From positions 372,001 to 436,000 of the forward strand of contig NZ_FLQR01000006.1 of assembly GCF_900078385.1 (NCBI RefSeq): a stretch of 64,000 nt of DNA, in the 5' to 3' direction. Each line of letters begins with the position of its first letter. Position 1 is the stretch's first letter. A program made the translations under genes and the position numbers. The notes under the pieces were generated by a model. That model was not told where the DNA came from and made no database searches. It worked only from the letters and a program-made list of their open reading frames with translations. The DNA is from an uncultured Microbacterium sp. Lineage in GTDB: Bacteria; Actinomycetota; Actinomycetes; Actinomycetales; Microbacteriaceae. This document shows positions 57,836 to 64,000 of the stretch, piece by piece.

Positions 57836-59625
57836 CGGTCCTCCTCCTTGGCCGAGATCGGCAGCGGATCGGTGCGGAGCGTCTCCTCGTCGAGGATGGA
57901 CGCGATGAGCTCCCGCGTGTAGGGGTGCTGTGGGCGGTGGAAGATGTCACGCACCTCGCCGCTCTCCACGATCTGCCCCGCCCGCATCACGATCACTCGG
58001 TCGCAGAGATCGGCCACCACGCCGAAGTTGTGCGTAACTATGAGCACCCCCATCCCCATCTCCCCCTGAAGGTCGCGGAGCAGATCGAGGATCTCGGCTT
58101 GGACGGTCACGTCGAGCGCGGTCGTCGGCTCATCGGCGATGAGCAGTTTCGGCCGCGTCATCACAGCCCCCGCGATGAGGGCACGCTGCGCCATACCGCC
58201 GGAGATCTCGTGCGGGTACGAGCGGAAGGTCCGCTCGGGATCGACGAGACCGACTCTGGCGAAGAGGGCGAGGATCGTGGCCTTAGCCTCCTTCCTGGAC
58301 ATCGCGGGCGTGAGTCCCTCCATGAGCTGGCGGCCGACGGTGAACGACGGGTCCAGGTTCGACATCGGCTCCTGCGGAACATAGGCGATGACTCCGCCGC
58401 GCATTCGGCGGCGAGCGGCCGCTCCCTTTCCCAGCAGCGACGTACCGGCGATCTCGAGCACGTCCGCGGTCACCTGCGCATCCTTGGGGAGGAGCCCGAG
58501 GACCGAGAACGCGGTCTGCGACTTGCCCGACCCCGACTCGCCGACGAGTCCGACGATCTCGCCGGGGCGCACGTCCAGCGACACGCCCTCGACGACCGAC
58601 TTCATCGACCCGTCGGTCTGCGGGTACCGGACCTGGAGACCCCGCACGGCGAGAAGAGAAGGCTCTGCCGACCGTGGGAGAGAGGGCTCGGCGGGTGCCT
58701 CGGCCTCCTCTGCTCCGATCGGCCTGCGACGAGCCGTGGGACCCGTCGGCGCTCCGGAGAGCGCGTCACGATACGCATTGCCCAACAGGACGAGACCTCC
58801 ACTGAGGAGCGCCAGGAACACGGACGGCCACACCATCTGCACCGGGAAGACGTAGATGTTGGCGAAGGCGGCTCCCGTCATGGCGCCGAAGCTCGGGATC
58901 TGCGGGTCTCCGAACCCGAGGAAGGCGAGACCCGATTGCACACCGATCGCGGCGCTGGTGAGGAACGCGGCGGTGATGATGATGGGTCCGCGCACGACGT
59001 ACAGCACGTGTCTGGACAGGATGCGGCGGTCGGACAGGCCGGCCACTCTCGCAGCGTCGATGTAGAGCTCGTTGCGCACGCCGACGACTTCGTTGCGCAC
59101 CACGCGGTAGACGCCGGGTGCGAGGAAGACCCCGAAGATGACCATCATGCCCTGATACGTGCCTCCGGTGACGGGGTACAGGACGATGACGAGCACGAGA
59201 GCCGGAAAAGTCATCAGCAGATTGAAGATCCACGACGTCACAGAATCGGTGCGTCTCCCGACGTACCCGGCGAGGAGCCCGAAGACGGTGCCGAGCACGA
59301 CGGCGACGCCTGCCCCGATGAGTCCCGAGATCACGGAGACGTTGATGGACGCGAGAACACGAGTGAAGATGTCCCGCCCGTACTGGTCGGCTCCGAAGGG
59401 ATATCCGGGGGTTCCCGGGGACGCGTTCACGTGATCGAGCGACACGAACTCAGGAGCATGCGTGCTCAGAACCGGCTCGAGAAGCCCCAGGATGACGATG
59501 CCAGCGAGGACTATCAGAGAGCCCAGCCCGAGCGGCGTGCGAACGAGCTTGGTGAAGGCACCTGCCCGAGGTGCGGATGCGGCATCCGCGCTCGCCGCGA
59601 CGTCGAGTGTGACCGTGGTGCTCAT
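57832..59625 (-). CDS. Fused ABC permease-ATPase (DppC-DppD type)
   Basis: A 597-residue natural fusion. Residues about 1-300 are a DppC permease (GYPFGADQYGRDIFTRVLASINVSVISGLIGAGVAVVLGTVFGLLAGY, six helices, coupling motif in DAARVAGLSDRRILSRHVLY). Residues about 325-597 are an ATPase (Walker [20 protein letters not shown], signature SGGMAQRAL, Walker B LLIADEPTTALD, VTHNFGVVADLCDRVIVM). An acidic linker (AEEAEAPAEPSLPRSAEPS) joins them. Such fusions occur in some actinobacterial Opp systems. Start at 59625, overlapping the upstream permease stop (ATGA). The lone Walker A Ser-Gln is unusual but plausible. Confidence 0.9.
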   Translation of the reverse strand: MSTTVTLDVAASADAASAPRAGAFTKLVRTPLGLGSLIVLAGIVILGLLEPVLSTHAPEFVSLDHVNASPGTPGYPFGADQYGRDIFTRVLASINVSVISGLIGAGVAVVLGTVFGLLAGYVGRRTDSVTSWIFNLLMTFPALVLVIVLYPVTGGTYQGMMVIFGVFLAPGVYRVVRNEVVGVRNELYIDAARVAGLSDRRILSRHVLYVVRGPIIITAAFLTSAAIGVQSGLAFLGFGDPQIPSFGAMTGAAFANIYVFPVQMVWPSVFLALLSGGLVLLGNAYRDALSGAPTGPTARRRPIGAEEAEAPAEPSLPRSAEPSLLAVRGLQVRYPQTDGSMKSVVEGVSLDVRPGEIVGLVGESGSGKSQTAFSVLGLLPKDAQVTADVLEIAGTSLLGKGAAARRRMRGGVIAYVPQEPMSNLDPSFTVGRQLMEGLTPAMSRKEAKATILALFARVGLVDPERTFRSYPHEISGGMAQRALIAGAVMTRPKLLIADEPTTALDVTVQAEILDLLRDLQGEMGMGVLIVTHNFGVVADLCDRVIVMRAGQIVESGEVRDIFHRPQHPYTRELIASILDEETLRTDPLPISAKEEDR

Positions 59626-60593
59626 GACACCCTCGCTTTCGGGTTGAGCCAGCCGTTCGCAAGGTCGACGAGCAGGTTCACGATGACCACGAGACCAACG
59701 CCGAACAGGGCGACGCCCATCATCGACGGCAGGTCGCCTTGAAGGGTTGCCGTGTACGCGAAGCTGCCGTAGCCCGGGAGAGCGAAGATCTTCTCGACGA
59801 ACAGGGCGCCGCCGAACATCGCGATGAACTGGAGGGAGAACGTCGTGAATCCAGGCCCGGACGCGTTGCGCAGCGCGTGTCTGAACAGGATCGACATCTC
59901 GCTCGTGCCCCGGCTGCGAAGCGTGCGGATGTAATCCCGGTTGAGCTGGTCGATGAGCGAGCCGCGGATCTGCGCGGCGAGGGCGGCGATACCGCCGATC
60001 GCCAGCACGATCGCGGGCAGGATGATCGACGCGAACCATCCCGATACGCTCTCGCCGATCGGAGTGAACCCCACCGCGGGGACCCATCGCAGCGTCACGG
60101 CGAAGAGGAAGACCATCCCGATGCCCAGGATGATCGCAGGGAAGACGAAGGACAGGGTTGTGATCCCTTGGAGCATGCCGTCGACCACGCCGCCGCGGAC
60201 AGCGGACACGACCCCGAGCACGACGCTGACGACGAGTGTGATGAGCAGCGCGAGGACGACGACGGAGAGCGTTACCGGGAGACGGCCGGCTATGGCCTCC
60301 GCCACCGGTTCGTTGGAGTAATACGACGCACCGAGGTCACCGCGGAACACCCCGCCGAGCCAGTCGATGTACTGCACGATGACGGGCCGGTCCAGTCCCA
60401 GCTGAGCGTTGAGCGCCGCCACCTGGTCCGCCGAGGCTCCTGGCCCCAGGATGTTCCTCGCAACCGGCACCCCGATCCCGTAGGTGAGAAAGAACGTGGC
60501 GACGGTCGCGATCACGATGAGGACGAGTCCCGCACCGAGGCGACGGAGGATGAAGAGGATCACGGTGGCTCCAGATTTCCGGCGTGAGGGCAT
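59622..60593 (-). CDS. ABC permease (DppB/OppB type)
   Basis: A 323-residue permease with six helices: RRLGAGLVLIVIATVATFFLTYGIGVPVARNILGPGASADQVAALNAQLGLDRPVIVQYIDWLGGVFRGDLGASYY (typical OppB N-terminal loop), LFAVTLRWVPAVGFTPI, coupling segment TLRSRGTSEMSILFRHALRNASGP, and FVEKIFALPGYGSFAYTATLQGDLPSMMGVALFGVGLVVIVNLLVDL. Partner of the DppC half of the fusion. 21 bp separate it from the binding-protein gene. Confidence 0.93.
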   Translation of the reverse strand: MPSRRKSGATVILFILRRLGAGLVLIVIATVATFFLTYGIGVPVARNILGPGASADQVAALNAQLGLDRPVIVQYIDWLGGVFRGDLGASYYSNEPVAEAIAGRLPVTLSVVVLALLITLVVSVVLGVVSAVRGGVVDGMLQGITTLSFVFPAIILGIGMVFLFAVTLRWVPAVGFTPIGESVSGWFASIILPAIVLAIGGIAALAAQIRGSLIDQLNRDYIRTLRSRGTSEMSILFRHALRNASGPGFTTFSLQFIAMFGGALFVEKIFALPGYGSFAYTATLQGDLPSMMGVALFGVGLVVIVNLLVDLANGWLNPKARVS

Positions 60594-60614
60594 GTGCCCT
60601 CACGCCGGAAGTGG

Positions 60615-62132
60615 TCATTCGGACGACGCCGGCGTCCAGGGAAGGAGGCTGCTGGTGCTGATCGTCGACGGGGTGTAGTCCACACTCCTGGTCACGACAT
60701 AGGTCGGCGACGAATAGCTCATCGGGGCGAACCACGCCTGGTCGACGAAGTACTCGTTGATCGCTCGGTACGACTCGGGCTGGTCATCCTCGGCAGCGAC
60801 GTTCGCCGCGTCGAGCAGGGAGTCGAGCTCGGGGGTCGTGCTGTTGAACGGGTTGAACACACCTTGGAGCACGGCCGAGGTGTCGAGGGCGTCGGAACCG
60901 GAGATGGCGTTGTACATGAAGAACATCCCGTAGTTGCCGGCGAACACCTTGGAGTAGAAGTCCTGGAACGGCACAGGCTCCCACGTCACACGGACGCCGA
61001 CCTCGCCGAGTTGCTGGGTGATGATCGATTCGAACGTCTGTGATATCACCGTGCTGGGCACCGTGATGTCGAAGCCGTCGGCGTATCCCGCCTCGGCGAG
61101 CAGTTTCCTCGCCGCAGCCGGGTCGTAGGCGTCCACATCGAGCAGCTGGTCAGAGAAGGCCCCGTCGACCGGGCTGTAGACCTGATTGGTAGCAGTGCTG
61201 GTGCCGCCGCCGAGGCTCTCGGCGATTCCGTCGCGATCGAGCGCCATATTGATCGCCTGTCGGACGCGCAGATCCGCGAGGGCGGGGACGATACTTCCAG
61301 CGCGATCGACGATCCATAGCCCACCGATCGCGGTGGGCAAGTTCTCACCGGATGCGAACTCGGACGTTGGGAAGACGTTGACCTCCTGCGGCGAAACGAG
61401 CGCGTAGTCGATCTCACCCGTCTGGGTGGCGCTCACGACGGCCGCCGGATCTTGGATGACCGTGATCTTTACCGTGTCGAACTCGTAGGCGTCCGCGTTC
61501 CAGTTGGCTGGGTTTCGCGTGAGTGTGTACTCGGATCCGACGGTGGTGGCGTCCTGGTCAAGCACGTAAGGCCCCGAGCCGACAGGCGAGAGCTGCGAGC
61601 TCTCTTCGGTGAGCACGGAGGGCGCCCCGATGGCCCCAAACGGACGAGCCAGGTTCGGCAACAGCGCGGCGTCCGGCTCGGCGAGGGTGATCACGACGGT
61701 CGACTCGTCGGGGGCTTCGATCGCGCTGATCGATGCGAATGCGGCCTGGCTCGACGGCCCGGTGCGGGCCAGGTCGAGCGAGGCGACGACAGCGTCGGCA
61801 TCAAGCGGCGACCCGTCGCTGAACTCTTGCCCGTCCCGGATGTCGAATGTCAGCGTGCGCCGGTCCTCGGAGTACTCCCAGGACTCTGCTGCGGCGGCCA
61901 CGAGTTCGTTGTTGAGGTCGCGCATCACCAGCGTGTCGTATATCGACAGCGACAGCGTTGCGTCCTGACCGGCGAGGTTGCCGATGGCGAAGCTCGACGG
62001 TGGGGTGTTGATCGTCAACTTGAGGGTGGTCGGCTGCGCCTCGGGAGCGGCTTCGCCACCTGCGCATCCGCTCATCGCGATTACGGCGGCCAGGGTGACA
62101 GCCCCCGCCGCGAGAAGGCGTGTCTTCTTCAT
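60615..62132 (-). CDS. Family 5 ABC substrate-binding lipoprotein of the glycan operon
   Basis: A 505-residue binding protein with lipobox IAMSGC (Cys about 23) and the family 5 core (SPVGSGPYVLDQDATTVGSEYTLTRNPANWNADAYEFDTVKI, DLRVRQAINMALDRDGIAESL, YDPAAARKLLAEAGYADGF). It captures the oligosaccharide imported by the adjacent ABC proteins. ATG at 62132 with AAAGGAG about 8 nt upstream; the longer frame runs through the operator region and is spurious. First gene of the leftward operon, with two LacI-type operators 47-84 bp upstream. Resembles the orphan at 9224-10750. Confidence 0.94.
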   Translation of the reverse strand: MKKTRLLAAGAVTLAAVIAMSGCAGGEAAPEAQPTTLKLTINTPPSSFAIGNLAGQDATLSLSIYDTLVMRDLNNELVAAAAESWEYSEDRRTLTFDIRDGQEFSDGSPLDADAVVASLDLARTGPSSQAAFASISAIEAPDESTVVITLAEPDAALLPNLARPFGAIGAPSVLTEESSQLSPVGSGPYVLDQDATTVGSEYTLTRNPANWNADAYEFDTVKITVIQDPAAVVSATQTGEIDYALVSPQEVNVFPTSEFASGENLPTAIGGLWIVDRAGSIVPALADLRVRQAINMALDRDGIAESLGGGTSTATNQVYSPVDGAFSDQLLDVDAYDPAAARKLLAEAGYADGFDITVPSTVISQTFESIITQQLGEVGVRVTWEPVPFQDFYSKVFAGNYGMFFMYNAISGSDALDTSAVLQGVFNPFNSTTPELDSLLDAANVAAEDDQPESYRAINEYFVDQAWFAPMSYSSPTYVVTRSVDYTPSTISTSSLLPWTPASSE

Positions 62133-62178
62133 CCGAACTCCTTTGTCCCAACACTCAGATGTGCGCCACCGCTGGTCG

Positions 62179-62216
62179 GTAACACGTGTCAACTGACTGT
62201 AGGGCACACGTGTTAC
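62179..62216. promoter_or_regulatory. Two LacI-type operators as a symmetric pair
   Basis: GTAACACGTGT (62179-62189) and ACACGTGTTAC (62206-62216) are exact inverted copies. Each contains the palindrome ACACGTGT, and their centres are 27 bp apart. They lie between the binding-protein gene (left) and the LacI gene (right), 43 bp from the latter, so the repressor can control both directions. Confidence 0.85.
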
Positions 62217-62258
62217 TAATGTCCACTAACGCAGGTGCGGGTGTGTCAGGATGTCCCC

Positions 62259-63251
62259 GTGACTATTCGGGAATCGCGCCCGAGGCCCGCCACGAGCCTC
62301 GAGGTGGCTCAGCGGGCGGGTGTCTCCCGTTCGACTGTCAGCAACATCCTGAACGGCAACGACGCACGATTCTCACCCGAAACCAGAGAACGCGTCCGCG
62401 CCGCTGCGACCGAACTCGAGTATCGCCCTTCCCCAGCGGGACGGTCGCTGGTTTCTGGGCGTAGTGAGACGATCGTCGTCCTGTTGCCCAACACGACCTT
62501 CAACAGCAACATCCAAGACGCCGCCGACGAAATGATGTCTGGCATGAGCGCCCTTGGGGGCAACGTGGTGCTGCGGTTCGCAAGTCGCACGGTCGACGAG
62601 ACGATCGAAGCCGTGCTCGCGCTCAGGCCCCTAGCCCTCGTCGACATGGGTGTCCTCTCAGACGATGAGCGCGCGTTCGTCGAAATGCGCGGAACGATTA
62701 CCGTCCCGAGCAGACAGAATGCGACCGGCGCTCTGCCATCCGATGGCGGCATCGGTGCCATCCAAGCGCGAGCGCTGCTCGACGGGGGCAGACGCGAACT
62801 GTGGTTCGCCGCGCTCCAGGATGCTCGTGTCGATCCGTACGGCGCGACGCGATTCCAGGCACTGCGCCAGTTCTGCGTCGACGAAGGCCTACCGCCGATT
62901 CAGAGGGTGGCTGTTCCCCTGACAACACAGGGCGGCACGGCCGCCGTCAAGAAGATGCTCACAAGCGGCGAACCCGTAGGCGTCGCCTGCTACAACGACG
63001 ACGTAGCGATGGCGGTCCTCGCCGGTTGCCGCGTTCTCACGGTCGAGGTTCCCACGGCTCTCTCGCTCGTGGGCGTCGACCACACACCTGCGGGTCGGCT
63101 GGGTTCACCGCCTCTCACGACGATCGACACCGACCTGCGCGGGTTGATCCACCATCTCGCGGACGATCTCCGCGCCCGGCTCGGCGCACCGCCGCTCTCC
63201 GACGCCCGCCTGCCGACGGGGTTCACACTCGTGCGCGGCGGTACCACCTGA
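62259..63251 (+). CDS. LacI-family transcriptional repressor of the glycan operon
   Basis: A 330-residue LacI protein: HTH TSLEVAQRAGVSRSTVSNILNGNDARFSPETRERVRAAATELEYRPSPAGRSLVSGRSETIVVLLP, then the sugar-binding domain with RVLTVEVPTALSLVGVDHTPAGRLGSPPLTTIDTDL. The effector domain is shortened and atypical: VDMGVLSDDERAFVEMRGTITVPSRQNATGALP. GTG at 62259 has AGGA upstream; an earlier GTG (62235) is less likely. Divergent from the operon, with two ACACGTGT operators between. Likely repressor released by an oligosaccharide product. Confidence 0.9.
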   Translation: MTIRESRPRPATSLEVAQRAGVSRSTVSNILNGNDARFSPETRERVRAAATELEYRPSPAGRSLVSGRSETIVVLLPNTTFNSNIQDAADEMMSGMSALGGNVVLRFASRTVDETIEAVLALRPLALVDMGVLSDDERAFVEMRGTITVPSRQNATGALPSDGGIGAIQARALLDGGRRELWFAALQDARVDPYGATRFQALRQFCVDEGLPPIQRVAVPLTTQGGTAAVKKMLTSGEPVGVACYNDDVAMAVLAGCRVLTVEVPTALSLVGVDHTPAGRLGSPPLTTIDTDLRGLIHHLADDLRARLGAPPLSDARLPTGFTLVRGGTT

Positions 63252-63368
63252 GGTCTCGGAGTCCGCACGCGGCGCCCGTTGAAGTCACTCGATACCGATC
63301 TCGCATTCACGATCCGTACGATTCCGAATCGCATCGTGCGCGCGTCCCAGAGGGCAGACGATCCCCGC

Positions 63369-63523
63369 ATGCCAGTTCCAACGACCATCAGCCCGGACGC
63401 GCAGGCCATCCTGCGGCACGCGGGGGCCTCACCGATCCCGGATCCGACGAAGGACACCTCGGGGACACCTGGCGCGATCGCGAAGAGCCCGACAGCGCGG
63501 ACGCTCCCGTAGCGGGAATGTGA
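63369..63523 (+). pseudogene. 5' remnant of an alpha/beta-hydrolase gene next to tRNA-Ser
   Basis: MPVPTTISPDAQAILRHAGASPIPDPTKDT from the ATG at 63369 resembles the N-terminus of actinobacterial alpha/beta-hydrolases (VPTTISP.AQ.L..). In the next frame the same DNA continues GDTWRDREEPDSADAPVAGM, like the ...AAWRARVAAAD... part that follows in that family, then stops (63521-63523) just before a terminator. I infer a broken, truncated copy. Support is modest, being based on short stretches. Confidence 0.45.
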
Positions 63524-63547
63524 AAAGCCCCGGGCAACCGGGGCTTT
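63524..63547 (-). terminator. Rho-independent terminator after tRNA-Ser
   Basis: AAAGCCCCGG (63524-63533), GCAA, CCGGGGCTTT (63538-63547): a 10-bp perfect stem with a tetraloop and short T-run on both strands. It follows the tRNA on the minus strand by 2 bp and could also stop rightward transcription from the remnant gene. Confidence 0.85.
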
Positions 63548-63549
63548 CA

Positions 63550-63641
63550 TGGCGGAGACGGAGGGATTTGAACCCTCGGTTCCCTTACGGGAACTCCACC
63601 TTAGCAGGGTGGTGCACTAGGCCTGACTATGCGACGTCTCC
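63550..63641 (-). tRNA. tRNA-Ser(GCT)
   Basis: A 92-nt class II tRNA read on the minus strand. The acceptor stem pairs GGAGACG with CGTCTCC, followed by discriminator G and a genome-encoded CCA. The anticodon stem/loop is CCACC-CTGCTAA-GGTGG, so the anticodon is GCT, reading AGC/AGT serine codons. A long variable arm (GAGTTCCC...GGGAACC) and the TPsiC loop GGTTCAAATCC confirm serine. A terminator follows at 63524-63547. Confidence 0.96.
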
Positions 63642-63793
63642 AGGCATCCAGCCGGAAACGGCGCAGATGCACCCGGCAATCATAACCGGTCCGGGACGTC
63701 GGACCGAACCGCATCCCGCGGCCCCGGTACCCCACCGGCATCCCGATGTAAAGCCTCTGCTCCCCTCCCCGGGGCCGACCGTACCGTGACGGC

Positions 63794-64000
63794 ATGACCG
63801 ACAACTTCGCTCCCCGCCACGCCATCGTCACGGCATCCGACTCGGGTATCGGCGCAGCCACCGCCGTCGCGCTCGCCCATGCTGGGATCGAGGTCGGCAT
63901 CACGTGGCACAGCGATGAGGAGGGTGCGCAGCGCACCGCCGAGGCCGTGCGCGCCGCGGGCTCCCGCGCCGTCGTGGCACGCTTCGACGCGACCGACCTG
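63794..64000 (+). CDS. Short-chain dehydrogenase, N-terminal part, runs off the window
   Basis: From the ATG at 63794 the frame stays open to the end: HAIVTASDSGIGAATAVALAHAGIEVGITWHSDEEGAQRTAEAVRAAGSRAVVARFDATDL. The TGxxxGIG cofactor loop is present as TASDSGIGAA, with Ala-Ser in place of the first Gly, a known variant in FabG-like SDRs. Only 69 codons are seen. Separated from the tRNA by 152 bp without other features. Confidence 0.85.
   Translation, partial: MTDNFAPRHAIVTASDSGIGAATAVALAHAGIEVGITWHSDEEGAQRTAEAVRAAGSRAVVARFDATDL

Noticed and set aside
57925..59742. A 605-codon plus-strand open frame over the ABC fusion gene
   Set aside because: Antisense shadow; the minus strand encodes a complete permease-ATPase with all motifs.

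Overview
The window is high-GC DNA with actinobacterial features: GTG starts, ATGA/GTGA gene overlaps, lipoprotein binding proteins, many TetR, GntR and LacI regulators, and a leaderless-looking promoter. The gene content fits a soil or plant-associated Microbacteriaceae member, most likely Microbacterium. That placement is inferred from style and protein families, not from a marker gene. I see no integrase, IS element, phage gene or CRISPR array.

Layout. (1) 0-30.6 kb is a mosaic of short accessory operons: aldo/keto reductases, VOC proteins, SDRs, a GH42 beta-galactosidase with its own TetR and palindromic operator, a Gfo/Idh dehydrogenase operon facing an orphan oligopeptide-type binding protein, a vanadium-haloperoxidase-like secreted protein, a degenerate GGDEF protein next to a membrane protein, and a LysE exporter with an Lrp-type regulator. 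Several genes are decayed: a GntR regulator without its N-terminus (852-1433), an aldo/keto reductase with one in-frame TGA (25174-26160) and a cyclophilin-like gene with an internal deletion (27168-27432).

(2) 30.7-48.65 kb is one catabolic regulon. Five copies of an 18-bp near-palindrome of form TGGTCGACNNGTCRACCA lie in four intergenic regions and nowhere else that I noticed, apart from a stray 10-bp core. The probable reader is the FadR-type GntR protein at 31158-31964. Genes: RraA-like protein, GntR, MFS, aconitase, ABM-domain protein, Ldh-type dehydrogenase, binding protein, two Asp/Glu-racemase-fold proteins that lack the second catalytic cysteine, ABC ATPase, fused ABC permease, isocitrate/isopropylmalate-type dehydrogenase, DUF1537 four-carbon acid-sugar kinase, class II aldolase/decarboxylase, class II fructose-1,6-bisphosphatase and a CitMHS transporter. 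The kinase and aldolase pair points to a tetronate-like acid oxidised, phosphorylated and decarboxylated to dihydroxyacetone phosphate, with the bisphosphatase feeding gluconeogenesis. The usual LtnD dehydrogenase and OtnI isomerase are absent and other families sit in their place, so this is the best candidate here for an undescribed pathway.

(3) 49.05-63.25 kb is a glycan-use operon read leftward from a LacI-controlled promoter carrying two ACACGTGT operators: binding protein, permease, permease-ATPase fusion, ATPase, GH2, MFS, GH3 and a GH35-like/DUF5597 hydrolase. It is followed by an alpha/beta-hydrolase gene remnant, a terminator, tRNA-Ser(GCT) and the start of an SDR gene running off the window.
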